Source of the DNA: JAUASV01 sp047605685
Lineage (GTDB): Bacteria; Actinomycetota; Actinomycetes; Actinomycetales; Microbacteriaceae
Length of the DNA: 64,000 nt
Direction of reading: 5' to 3'
NCBI GenBank assembly: GCA_047605685.1
Contig: JASGFF010000003.1
Span: 1-64,000, forward strand
Each line of letters opens with the position of its first letter. Position 1 is the first letter of the stretch. This document shows positions 1-7,560 of the stretch, piece by piece. The translations under genes and the position numbers were made by a program. The notes beneath the pieces were generated by a model. The model was not told the DNA's origin. It did no database searches and saw only the letters and a list, made by a program, of their open reading frames with translations.

Positions 1-172
1 CGCGGCCCGCGCGGCCGCCGAGGCGGCCGCCGCCGGGCGGGACGCGACCCTCGAGCTGGTGGCCCGCAAGGGCCGCGCTAGCTACCTCGGCGAGCGGAGC
101 GCCGGCCACCTCGACCCCGGCGCGGCTTCCACCGCCTACCTGTTCCAGGCCCTCGCGGAGGCGCTCGCGTGA
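1..172 (+). CDS. dhaL: Dihydroxyacetone kinase subunit DhaL, C-terminal part (5' end outside window)
   Basis: Only the last 56 codons are present, read from base 2 to the TGA at 170-172. They contain ARKGRASYLGERS followed by GHLDPGA, which is the conserved end of DhaL, the ADP-binding subunit of the PTS-dependent dihydroxyacetone kinase. DhaL holds the nucleotide that is phosphorylated by DhaM and passes the phosphate to dihydroxyacetone bound on DhaK. The stop codon overlaps the GTG start of dhaM, so the two are translationally coupled. dhaK presumably lies just upstream, outside the window. Confidence 0.9.
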   Translation, partial: AARAAAEAAAAGRDATLELVARKGRASYLGERSAGHLDPGAASTAYLFQALAEALA

Positions 173-942
173 TCGGCGTCGTCGTGGTTTCGCACTCGCC
201 CGCGCTGGCCCGCGCCGCTCTCGGGCTCGCCGAGCAGATGACGCGGGGCGCCGGGCCCGCGGTGCGCATCGCCGCCGGCGCGGGCGTCGACGAGGACGGC
301 GAGGTGATCGGCACGGACGCGGCGCGTGTCGCCGAGGCGATCCGCGAGGTCGCAGGACCCGACGGCGTGCTCGTGGTCATGGACCTCGGCTCGGCGGTGC
401 TGAGCGCGGAGCTCGCCCTCGAGCTGCTCGGCGACCTCGGGGCGCCGGTCCGGCTGAGCCCCGCTCCCTTCGTCGAGGGACTGGTGGCGGCGCTCGTGCG
501 CGCCGCCGGCGGCGCGAGCCTGGCCGAGGTGGCCGAGGAAGCCGAGGGCGCGCTCGCCGCGAAGGCGGTCCAGCTCGGCGCACAGCCGGCGCCGGATGCC
601 GGTGCGGCCGGCGCCCAGGCTGCTGGTTCTCCGGCAGCCGGTTCCCCGGCGGCGACCGGTGCCGAGGACGACGCCGAGCCGGCGCTCACCGCCGACGTCG
701 TCCTGGCCGACCCGGCCGGCTTGCACGCCCGGCCCGTCGCCGAGCTGGTGCGCCGCCTCGCCGGCCTCGACGCGCGCGTCACCGCCGCGAACCCGCGCAC
801 CGGTCGCGGTCCCGTGCGCGCGGACAGCACGATCGCGCTCATGACGCTCGGCGCCGTGCAGGGCGACACCGTGCGCTTCGCCGCGACCGGCGCCCAGGCC
901 GCCGCGGCGCTCGCCGCCGTGCGCTCGCTCGCCGCGGACTGA
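169..942 (+). CDS. dhaM: PTS-dependent dihydroxyacetone kinase phosphotransferase subunit DhaM, EIIA(Man)-HPr fusion
   Basis: This 257-residue protein passes phosphate from the PTS to DhaL in the cytoplasm. The N-terminal half (about 1-130) is an EIIA-mannose type domain with the phosphorylatable His9 in VVVSHSPALA. An Ala/Pro-rich linker (about 140-170) follows. The C-terminal HPr-like domain (about 172-257) has the phospho-His186 in GLHARPV. The EI-like third domain found in enterobacterial DhaM is absent, so general enzyme I would have to charge the HPr domain. The GTG start overlaps the dhaL stop. Family knowledge supports glycerol or dihydroxyacetone catabolism; the exact substrate is not tested here. 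Confidence 0.93.
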   Translation: MIGVVVVSHSPALARAALGLAEQMTRGAGPAVRIAAGAGVDEDGEVIGTDAARVAEAIREVAGPDGVLVVMDLGSAVLSAELALELLGDLGAPVRLSPAPFVEGLVAALVRAAGGASLAEVAEEAEGALAAKAVQLGAQPAPDAGAAGAQAAGSPAAGSPAATGAEDDAEPALTADVVLADPAGLHARPVAELVRRLAGLDARVTAANPRTGRGPVRADSTIALMTLGAVQGDTVRFAATGAQAAAALAAVRSLAAD

Positions 943-986
943 GCCGCCCCGGGCGATCGGCAGCTGCGGCGGTTCGGACACGGTCG

Positions 987-1130
987 TTATCGGTCGTGGA
1001 CCTCTCGGCGGTGCCCGGCCCGAACGACAGTGACGACCAACTCGTCGTCGAGCGCGCGGTCACGAGCCGGTCGCGGGAGCTTCTTCACGTGACGGGCTGC
1101 CGCCGAGGTGAACTCGACGCGGTAGCTCAC
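987..1130 (-). pseudogene. RelE-type toxin remnant with in-frame internal deletion
   Basis: A 47-codon minus-strand reading frame starts with GTG and reads SYRVEFTSAAARHVKKLPR, a typical RelE/StbE N-terminus. It ends with VVTVVRAGHRREVHDR, a typical RelE C-terminus. Full RelE proteins are about 85-90 residues; here about 35-40 middle residues are missing but the frame is kept. The core beta-strands and most catalytic residues would be lost, so the product is probably inactive. The start overlaps the stop of the upstream antitoxin frame (GTGA), the usual arrangement in these modules. Confidence 0.8.
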
Positions 1131-1407
1131 GAGGTGAGGTCGGCGCGCAGCTCGTCGAGCGTCACACGAGTGCTGTCATCGTCGACCTTGCCCTGCCGGT
1201 ATGCGGCGACGTCCTGAGCCATTTCGAACTCTTCGAGGGCTTCCAGGTCGGCAACGCTCACGATCACGGCCGCGAGCTTGCCGTTGCGGGTCACACCGAT
1301 GCGCTCGCCCGCGCAGATGGCGCGGCCGAGAACGTCGGAAAGCTGGCTGCGCAGGAGAGCTGGCTGCGCAGCTCGCGCGTCGAGAGTTCGGTCATCACGG
1401 TGTCCAT
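1127..1407 (-). pseudogene. YefM/Phd-type antitoxin, frameshifted by a 17-bp tandem duplication
   Basis: The frame starts as M(DTVM)TELSTRELRSQLS, a Phd/YefM DNA-binding N-terminus. It then shifts because a 17-bp segment is present twice in tandem (1341-1357 and 1358-1374, one mismatch seen). As it stands the frame stops early, at 1291. Removing one copy restores a continuous antitoxin that reads on with DVLGRAICAGERIGVTRNG and ends at the TGA at 1127-1129, overlapping the toxin start. A perfect TGTACA-centred palindrome lies just upstream (1435-1442), the core motif known from yefM-yoeB operators. A shorter antitoxin could still start at an internal GTG. Confidence 0.82.
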
Positions 1408-1434
1408 GCCGACAGGGTGGCAGGTGGGGTCACC

Positions 1435-1442
1435 GTGTACAC
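1435..1442. promoter_or_regulatory. GTGTACAC palindrome, probable operator of the toxin-antitoxin module
   Basis: A perfect 8-bp palindrome with core TGTACA lies 27 bp upstream of the antitoxin start. TGTACA is the reported core of YefM-YoeB autoregulatory operators, so this is probably the relic operator. Nothing else was recognised between it and the DUF6350 promoter. Confidence 0.5.
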
Positions 1443-1497
1443 AATGACTCTCTTGTGGGCGCGGCGGGGCATCCCTCGGCCGGGACGGCGGCGCGGT

Positions 1498-1503
1498 TAG
1501 GCT
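1498..1503 (+). promoter_or_regulatory. -10 box TAGGCT in front of the DUF6350 gene
   Basis: TAGGCT ends 9 bases before the ATG at 1513 and no ribosome binding site fits between them. This suggests a transcript that is leaderless or has a very short leader. Confidence 0.5.
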
Positions 1504-1512
1504 CGCTGCGCC

Positions 1513-2742
1513 ATGAACCGCCCGCTGACAGCCGTGTTCGCCGCGCTCGAGGCGGCGCTCGTCGTCGGGGTGGGGCTCGGCATCCCGCTCGCCGTGCTCA
1601 CGGTCGTCTGGGCCGCGCAGTACGGCTTCGCCCTCGACTGGGGCGCGTTCTGGAGCGCCTCGGTGGACGTCTGGCTCGTCGGCCACGGCGTCGACCTGCG
1701 TGTCAGCGTGCCCGCCGCCGCCGCGACCGACCTCGGCCTGCCGTCCGCCGACGCCGACTTCGCGGTCACGATCGCGGCGCCCGGCTTCGCGCTGCTCACC
1801 CTCGCCCTCGCCGTGCGCGCCGGCCGGCGGGTCTCGGAGACCCGGTTCCGGCTGTGGGGCGAGTGCTTCGCGATCGGCACCTTCGCGGTGCTGAGCCTCG
1901 TGCTCGCCCTCACTGCCCAGGACCCGGTGGCGCGCTCGAACGTGGCCTGGGCGGTGCTGCTGCCGACCGCCGTGTTCGCCGCCGGCGTGCTCGTCGGCTC
2001 GCTGCGCACCCGGCGGCACGCCGAGGACGACAGCGGCAGCTCGATCCGCGACTGGGTCGCCGACTGGCGGCCGGCCAGCCGCGACGCGGTCACCGCAGCG
2101 CTGACCGCCGGCGCGGCGTCCGCGCTCGCCGTGCTCGCGGTCGCGGCGGTGCTCGTGGCGGTGCTGCTCGTCGCCGGCTACGCCGAGGTGATCGCGCTCT
2201 ACGAGAGCCTGCACACCGGAGCCCTCGGCGGCATCGCCCTCACCCTCGCCCAGCTCGCGCTGCTGCCGGTCGTCGTCGTCTGGGCGGCCTCCTGGCTCGT
2301 CGGCCCGGGCTTCGCAATCGGCACCGGCTCCTCGGTGACGCCCGCGGCGACGGCGCTCGGCCCCGTGCCCGCCGTGCCGTTGCTCGGCGCGCTGCCCGCC
2401 GGCGAGCACCCCTGGGGCTTCGTCGGCCTCGTCGCCCCGGTGGCGGCGGCGTTCCTCGCCGGCGCGCTCGTGCTGCCGCGGCTGAGCCGCTCGGCGCCCG
2501 CGACCACGGCCCGGATCGCCACGACGGCGCTCGGCATCGGCGCCGTCGGCGGCGCCCTGCTCGGCCTCGCGGCGGCGGTGTCCTCCGGCTCTGCCGGCCC
2601 CGGCCGGCTCGCGGACGTCGGCCCGGAGCCCTGGCTCGTCGGGCTCGTCGCCGGGCTCGAGTTCGCCGCGGCGTCCGGGCTCGGGCTCGCGGCCTCGGCC
2701 CGGCGGCCCGCGTCGCCGCCCGGCGCCGCCAGTAGGCTCTAG
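1513..2742 (+). CDS. DUF6350 family multi-pass membrane protein (PerM-like position upstream of purN)
   Basis: This 409-residue protein has about ten hydrophobic segments separated by short Arg-rich loops, for example near residues 10-35, 90-110, 135-155 and 195-230. Its sequence and its position directly before purN match the actinobacterial DUF6350 family. The mycobacterial counterpart at this position, PerM, is linked to cell division and envelope stability; transferring that role here is inference. The stop TAG at 2740-2742 lies two bases before the purN start, and an internal -10 box sits at the end of this gene. No enzymatic motif was seen. Confidence 0.8.
   Translation: MNRPLTAVFAALEAALVVGVGLGIPLAVLTVVWAAQYGFALDWGAFWSASVDVWLVGHGVDLRVSVPAAAATDLGLPSADADFAVTIAAPGFALLTLALAVRAGRRVSETRFRLWGECFAIGTFAVLSLVLALTAQDPVARSNVAWAVLLPTAVFAAGVLVGSLRTRRHAEDDSGSSIRDWVADWRPASRDAVTAALTAGAASALAVLAVAAVLVAVLLVAGYAEVIALYESLHTGALGGIALTLAQLALLPVVVVWAASWLVGPGFAIGTGSSVTPAATALGPVPAVPLLGALPAGEHPWGFVGLVAPVAAAFLAGALVLPRLSRSAPATTARIATTALGIGAVGGALLGLAAAVSSGSAGPGRLADVGPEPWLVGLVAGLEFAAASGLGLAASARRPASPPGAASRL
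2733..2738 (+). promoter_or_regulatory. Internal -10 box TAGGCT, six bases before the purN GTG
   Basis: TAGGCT is followed by exactly six bases and then the purN GTG at 2745. There is no ribosome binding site, as expected for a leaderless purN transcript starting inside the DUF6350 gene. Confidence 0.5.
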
Positions 2743-2744
2743 GC

Positions 2745-3353
2745 GTGCTCACCGTCGTCGTGCTCATCTCGGGGGGCGGAACCAATCTGCGCGCGCTCCT
2801 CGAGGCTGCCGACGACCCCGGCTACCCGGCCCGGGTGGTGGCCGTCGGCGCCGATCGCGACGCGGAGGGGCTCGCGCACGCCGAGGAGTTCGGCATCCCG
2901 ACGTTCGCCTGCGCGCTCTCCAGCTTCGCCGACCGCGACGCCTGGGGCGAGGCGCTCCTGGAGCAGATCCGGGTGTGGTCGCCCGATCTCGTGGTGCTCA
3001 GCGGCTTCATGAAGCTGCTGCCCGCCCGCCTCGTCGCCGCGCTCAGCCCGCGGATCGTCAACACCCACCCGGCGTACCTGCCCGAGTTCCCCGGGGCGCA
3101 CGCCGTGCGCGACGCGCTCGCCGCGGGCGCGACGCGCACCGGCGCGAGCGTCATCGTCGTCGACGAGGGCGTCGACAGCGGCCCGATCCTCGTCCAGGAG
3201 CGCGTCGCCGTGCTTCCGGGCGACACCGAGCAGTCCCTGCACGAGCGCATCAAGCTCGTCGAACGGCGGCTGCTCATCGACACCGTCGCGCGCATCGCCG
3301 ACGGTGCCATCGACCTCGGGGCGCCGCCCACAAAGGAGTCACCGCAGCCATGA
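2745..3353 (+). CDS. purN: Phosphoribosylglycinamide formyltransferase PurN
   Basis: PurN transfers the formyl group of 10-formyl-THF to GAR in step 3 of purine synthesis. The 202-residue protein has the phosphate-binding ISGGGTNLRALL near the N-terminus and the catalytic stretch IVNTHPAYLPEFPGAHAVRD with the Asn and His of the formyltransferase fold. DEGVDSGPI with the catalytic Asp follows. The GTG start is six bases after a TAGGCT box. The end overlaps purH by four bases (ATGA), so purN and purH form an operon. Confidence 0.96.
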   Translation: MLTVVVLISGGGTNLRALLEAADDPGYPARVVAVGADRDAEGLAHAEEFGIPTFACALSSFADRDAWGEALLEQIRVWSPDLVVLSGFMKLLPARLVAALSPRIVNTHPAYLPEFPGAHAVRDALAAGATRTGASVIVVDEGVDSGPILVQERVAVLPGDTEQSLHERIKLVERRLLIDTVARIADGAIDLGAPPTKESPQP

Positions 3354-4936
3354 GCGGACCCAGCATCGACCCCGACCGCTACCGCCACCGCGACATCGTG
3401 CCGATCCGGCGGGCGCTCGTCTCGGTGAGCGACAAGACCGGCCTCGTCGAGCTCGCCGGCGCCCTCGTGGAGGCCGGCGTGGAGATCGTCTCGACCGGCT
3501 CGACGGCCGCCGCCATCCGCGCCGCGGGTCACCCGGTGCTCGAGGTCGGCGACGTCACCGGCTACCCGGAGTCGCTCGACGGGCGGGTGCGCACGCTGCA
3601 CCCGGCCATCCACTCCGGGCTGCTGGCCGACCTGCGGCTCGAGACGCACGAGGCCGAGCTGGCCGCGCAGGGCATCGCGCCGTTCCAGCTCGTCGTGTCG
3701 AACCTGTACCCCTTCGTCGAGACCGTCGCGAGCGGCGCCGTCGGCGACGCCGTGATCGAGCAGATCGACATCGGCGGCCCGGCGATGGTGCGCGCGAGCG
3801 CGAAGAACCACGCCAACGTCGCGGTCGTGACGAGCCCGGAGGACTATCCGCTGATCGTCACGGCGCTCGCGATCGGCGGCACCACGCTCGCGCAACGGCA
3901 GCGCCTGGCCGGCACGGCCTTCGCGCACACCGCCGGCTACGACGCCGCCGTCGCCGCCTGGTTCGCCGCCAACGTCGGCCCCGCCGCCGAGCCCGGGGCG
4001 CTGCCGGCGCGGCTGCTCGTCGCGGCCGAGCGCGGTGCGACGCTGCGCTACGGCGAGAACGCCCACCAGCGCGCGGCGCTCTACCCGCTGCCGGACGCCG
4101 CCGGCATCGCCCAGGCCGATCAGCTGAACGGCAAGGAGATGTCGTACAACAACTACGTCGACGCGGATGCCGCGCTGCGCGCCGTCTACGACTTCGACAC
4201 GCCCACCGTGGCGATCGTCAAGCACGCCAACCCCTGCGGCATCGCCACGGCCGAGGACGTCGCGGCCGCGCACGCCGCCGCTCACGCCTGCGACCCGGTC
4301 TCCGCCTACGGCGGCGTCATCGCCGCCAACCGCCCGGTCACGGCGGCGGCCGCCGCCTCGATCGCGCCGATCTTCACCGAGGTGGTCGTCGCCCCCGACT
4401 ACGAGCCGGAGGCGCTCACGATCCTGACGGCGAAAAGGACCCTGCGGGTGCTGCGGCTGCCCGCGGGATTCGCGCGCACGAGCCTCGAGCTCAAGCAGCT
4501 CAGCGGCGGCCTGCTGGCCCAGGACGCCGACGCGCGCTTCGCCCCCGTCTCGGACTGGACGCTCGTCGCCGGTCAGGCCGCCGACGAGGCCACCGCCGCC
4601 GACCTCGAGTTCGCCTGGCGGGCGGTGCGCGCCGTCAAGTCGAACGCGATCCTGCTGGCCGCGGGCGGCGCATCGGTGGGCGTCGGCATGGGTCAGGTGA
4701 ACCGCGTGGACTCGTGCCGGCTGGCCGTGGAACGGGCCGGGGAGCGCGCGGCGGGCAGCGTCGCCGCATCCGACGCGTTCTTCCCCTTCGCCGACGGTGC
4801 CGAGATCCTGATCGCGGCCGGCGTTCGGGCCATCGTGCAGCCCGGAGGCTCGATCCGCGACGAGGAGGTCGTCCGGGCGGCCGAGGCGGCGGGCGTCACC
4901 ATGTACCTGACCGGGGAGCGGCACTTCTTCCACTAG
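3350..4936 (+). CDS. purH: Bifunctional AICAR formyltransferase / IMP cyclohydrolase PurH
   Basis: The 528-residue protein catalyses the last two steps of IMP synthesis. The N-terminal IMP cyclohydrolase (MGS-like) domain starts with RALVSVSDKTGLVELA and has STGSTAAAIRAAG and the GYPESLDGRVRTLHP motif. The AICAR transformylase domain carries the Lys291-His292 pair in IVKHANPCGIA and ends VTMYLTGERHFFH, as is usual. The start at 3350 is fixed by the ATGA overlap with purN. Length is normal for the family. Confidence 0.97.
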   Translation: MSGPSIDPDRYRHRDIVPIRRALVSVSDKTGLVELAGALVEAGVEIVSTGSTAAAIRAAGHPVLEVGDVTGYPESLDGRVRTLHPAIHSGLLADLRLETHEAELAAQGIAPFQLVVSNLYPFVETVASGAVGDAVIEQIDIGGPAMVRASAKNHANVAVVTSPEDYPLIVTALAIGGTTLAQRQRLAGTAFAHTAGYDAAVAAWFAANVGPAAEPGALPARLLVAAERGATLRYGENAHQRAALYPLPDAAGIAQADQLNGKEMSYNNYVDADAALRAVYDFDTPTVAIVKHANPCGIATAEDVAAAHAAAHACDPVSAYGGVIAANRPVTAAAAASIAPIFTEVVVAPDYEPEALTILTAKRTLRVLRLPAGFARTSLELKQLSGGLLAQDADARFAPVSDWTLVAGQAADEATAADLEFAWRAVRAVKSNAILLAAGGASVGVGMGQVNRVDSCRLAVERAGERAAGSVAASDAFFPFADGAEILIAAGVRAIVQPGGSIRDEEVVRAAEAAGVTMYLTGERHFFH

Positions 4937-4939
4937 CCT
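4934..4939 (+). promoter_or_regulatory. -10 box TAGCCT, six bases before the DDAH-fusion GTG
   Basis: The purH stop codon forms part of TAGCCT, which lies exactly six bases before the GTG at 4946. The spacing is the same as at purN and galM and indicates leaderless transcription. Confidence 0.45.
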
Positions 4940-4945
4940 CGACGG

Positions 4946-6151
4946 GTGCCAGCAGCCAGCATCTTCCGCCGTGTCCTCGCCGCCCTCCTGACGGCGCTCG
5001 TCCTCGCCCTCGCGACGCACCTCGCGTCGATCGTCTCGGTGAGCATGGCCTATCAGCTCAGCAGCTCCGCCCTGGGCGTCATCCACGAGCGCTTCATCGC
5101 CTCGACGCTGCTGCTGCTCATCGCCCTGTTCGTGTTCGGCTTCATCGGCGTGTTCCGCACCTGGTACTTCGCGCTCGCCGCGGGCCTCGTGCTCGGTGCC
5201 GCGGCCGCGGTCGGCGGCACCACCATCTACGCCTCCTCGGTCTCGGAGAGCCTCTCGGTGACCGACCAGCTCGCCCTGCTCATCGGCATCGACATGCCCT
5301 TCGTGCTCGCCTCGACGCTGCTGGCCACGTTCGCCGGCCCGAGGCTGTACCGCCGGCTGCTCGCCGCCCCGTTCGCGGCGAGCGCCGGGATCGCCGAGCG
5401 GGTCGCGCTCGTGCGCGTCCCCGCCGAGAACCTGGCCGAGGGCATTGTCAGCGGGCCGCGGCCGGAGATCGACCTTGACCTCGCCAACGAGCAGTGGGAT
5501 GCCTACGTCTCGGCCCTGCTCGGCAACGGCTGGTCGACCGTCGAGGTCGAGGCCGCGCCCGAGCTCGCCGACGGCGTGTTCGTCGAGGACGCCGCCGTGG
5601 TCTTCGGCGAGCTCGGCGTCGTCACCCGGCCGGGAGCCGAGTCGCGGCGGGCCGAGACCGAGACCGTCGAGACCGCGCTCGAGGACCTCGTGCTCGAGGT
5701 GCGCCGCATCGAGGAGCCGGGCACGCTCGACGGCGGCGACGTGCTCACCGTCGGCTCGACGGTGTACGTCGGCCGCAGCGACCGCAGCAACGCCGAGGGC
5801 ATCCGCCAGCTGCGCGCGATCCTCGCTGAGACCGGGCTGCGTGTCGTCGCGGTGCCGGTGACCAAGACGCTGCACCTCAAGAGCGCCGTCACCGCCCTGC
5901 CGGACGGCACCGTGCTCGGCCACCCCTCGACGCTCGAGGACCCGCGGGTGTTCGAGCGCTACCTCGAGGTGCCCGAGCCCGAGGGCGCGCACGTCGTGGC
6001 GCTCGCCGCCGACACCGTGCTCATCGCGGCGTCCGCGCCGAAGACGGCCGAGCTCATCGAGAGCCTCGGCTACCGGGTGGTGAGCGTCGACATCTCGGAG
6101 TTCGAGAAGCTCGACGGGTGCGTCACCTGCCTCTCCGTCCGCGTGCACTGA
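4946..6151 (+). CDS. Membrane-anchored dimethylargininase-like hydrolase (4-TM domain + DDAH/amidinotransferase fold)
   Basis: Residues 1-145 contain about four hydrophobic segments. Residues 150-401 form a DDAH-type guanidine hydrolase domain that would turn Nω-methylated arginines, or a related guanidino compound, into citrulline and an amine. Visible features are GGDVLTVGSTVYVGRS, His310 in KTLHLKS, and the C-terminal LDGCVTCLSVR, where Cys395 (or Cys392) would be the nucleophile. Classical bacterial DDAH is about 250-280 residues and soluble. The catalytic part follows an arginine-containing segment after the last membrane span, so it probably faces the cytoplasm. The GTG start follows a TAGCCT box by six bases. 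The substrate is not proven. Confidence 0.78.
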   Translation: MPAASIFRRVLAALLTALVLALATHLASIVSVSMAYQLSSSALGVIHERFIASTLLLLIALFVFGFIGVFRTWYFALAAGLVLGAAAAVGGTTIYASSVSESLSVTDQLALLIGIDMPFVLASTLLATFAGPRLYRRLLAAPFAASAGIAERVALVRVPAENLAEGIVSGPRPEIDLDLANEQWDAYVSALLGNGWSTVEVEAAPELADGVFVEDAAVVFGELGVVTRPGAESRRAETETVETALEDLVLEVRRIEEPGTLDGGDVLTVGSTVYVGRSDRSNAEGIRQLRAILAETGLRVVAVPVTKTLHLKSAVTALPDGTVLGHPSTLEDPRVFERYLEVPEPEGAHVVALAADTVLIAASAPKTAELIESLGYRVVSVDISEFEKLDGCVTCLSVRVH

Positions 6152-6202
6152 TCGCGCTCCAGGGTCCTCGCGTCTCGGGCGCCGGATCATAGGCCCCGGT
6201 GC

Positions 6203-6208
6203 TACAGT
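6203..6208 (+). promoter_or_regulatory. Possible -10 box TACAGT upstream of the exported dioxygenase-like gene
   Basis: TACAGT lies 36 bases before the ATG at 6245. An AAGGG ribosome binding site lies about 8-10 bases before the start. No clear -35 was seen. Confidence 0.35.
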
Positions 6209-6244
6209 GCCCGGCATTGCTTCAGAGTCGAAGGGCGCACGATC

Positions 6245-7447
6245 ATGCCGGTACTCTCCCGTCGTTCGGTGATGGCGAGCGGGCTGGCCACCGCCGCCGT
6301 GGCCGGCCTCGCCTCGCTGCTCTCCTTCCGCTCCGCCCGATCGGCCGAGGCAGCGCTCGCGGCCTCGACCGGCTGCGTGACCGTCGACACCACCGACGAG
6401 ACCACCCAGGGCCCGTTCTGGGTGGACGAGAAGCTGAACCGCAGCGACATCCGCACCAACAGCGACGGCACCGACGAGCAGGACGGCGTGCCGCTGAGCC
6501 TCACCATCACGCTCTACGACGTGAGCGACTGCGGCCCGCAGGTCGGCGCCTACATCGACATCTGGCACGCGAACGCCGAGGGCGTGTACTCGGACGTCTC
6601 GGGCAGCGGCAACCCGGACGAGAAAGGCTACACCTGGCTGCGCGGCTACCAGGTGACCGACGAGAACGGCCAGGTGACGTTCACCACGATCTACCCGGGC
6701 TGGTATCTCAGCCGGGCGATCCACATCCACGCCCGGGTGCGCATCTCGCTGGACGAGACCGATGAGGACGCCACCCACAACTTCACCACCCAGATGTTCT
6801 TCGACGAGGAGATCAGCCAGCAGGTGCTCGCCACGAGCGCCTACAAGTCCGACTCCGACGAGCGCACCACCAACTCGACGGACGCGATCTACGAGTCCGC
6901 GCTGCAGGTCCCGTTGAGCGGCGACACCAGCACCGGATACACCGGCTCGTTCCAGATCAACCTGGACTTCTCCGACGTCGAGGACGCCACGAGCACGGCC
7001 ACCGCCACAGCGACCGCCACCTCGACCGCGACTGCGACCGCGACTGCGACCCCGACTGCGACCCCGACTGCGACCGCGACCTCGACCGGCACCGCGACGG
7101 ATGCCGACTCCGCGAGTTCCGGATCCACGACGACCACGACGGCGAGCGACGACGACGTCGACGCGAAGCTGCTCGTGGCGCGGGTCGCGCGCCGCGCGAG
7201 CGGCCGTCGAGTGCTCGTGCTCAAGCTGCGCAACACCGAGAAGGTCACCGCCCGGGTGCGGCTGGTGCGGCACCACGAGGTGTATGCCCACAAGCGCTGG
7301 GGCTGGCTGAGCAAGCGCACCCGGGTGTTCCGCATCCCGGTGAAGAACTCGATGACCGCGGGCCACGGCCAGGTGCTGCTGACCCTCGCCGACGCCGCCG
7401 GCAACATCAAGATCATCCGCCGAGTGGTGCATATCCCCGCCCGCTGA
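6245..7447 (+). CDS. Exported intradiol ring-cleavage dioxygenase-like protein with Thr/Ala-repeat linker
   Basis: The 400-residue protein starts LSRRSVMASGLATAAVAGLA, a twin-arginine-like signal. Residues about 40-245 are an intradiol dioxygenase domain with all four expected ferric ligands: Tyr115 (EGVYSD), Tyr154 (PGWYLSR), and His160 and His162 (AIHIHARV). Then comes a roughly 35-residue linker of alternating Ala and Thr/Pro encoded by a near-perfect GCGACN repeat (about 6998-7090). A basic C-terminal domain of about 100 residues of unknown function follows. Cytoplasmic protocatechuate or catechol dioxygenases have neither signal nor tail. Oxidation of extracellular aromatics or a redox role is inference. 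Confidence 0.8.
   Translation: MPVLSRRSVMASGLATAAVAGLASLLSFRSARSAEAALAASTGCVTVDTTDETTQGPFWVDEKLNRSDIRTNSDGTDEQDGVPLSLTITLYDVSDCGPQVGAYIDIWHANAEGVYSDVSGSGNPDEKGYTWLRGYQVTDENGQVTFTTIYPGWYLSRAIHIHARVRISLDETDEDATHNFTTQMFFDEEISQQVLATSAYKSDSDERTTNSTDAIYESALQVPLSGDTSTGYTGSFQINLDFSDVEDATSTATATATATSTATATATATPTATPTATATSTGTATDADSASSGSTTTTTASDDDVDAKLLVARVARRASGRRVLVLKLRNTEKVTARVRLVRHHEVYAHKRWGWLSKRTRVFRIPVKNSMTAGHGQVLLTLADAAGNIKIIRRVVHIPAR
6990..7095 (+). repeat. In-frame GCGACN hexamer repeat encoding a Thr-Ala/Pro linker
   Basis: Codons for alternating Ala and Thr (some Pro) repeat about 15 times, using mainly gcg/gcc and acc/act. The stretch links the dioxygenase domain to the basic tail and is prone to slippage. 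Confidence 0.8.
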
Positions 7448-7560
7448 TCACCCGCTGGCCGCACGGGCCCCGCGGTGCACGGCGCCGAGGGGGACGGCGG
7501 CCCGGCCGCACGGGGGTAGCCTGGAGGGCTGCCCTCTGACCGTCCGATCGCCCGGGAACC

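Noticed and set aside
6990..7095. Short regular repeat considered as CRISPR-like
   Set aside because: It is a hexamer codon repeat inside a coding linker with no spacers.
2822..7432. Very long minus-strand open frame of over 1500 codons opposite purN, purH, the DDAH fusion and the dioxygenase gene
   Set aside because: It is antisense to four well-recognised genes, is rich in Arg/His/Gly/Asp as expected of a high-GC shadow frame, and shows no domain.
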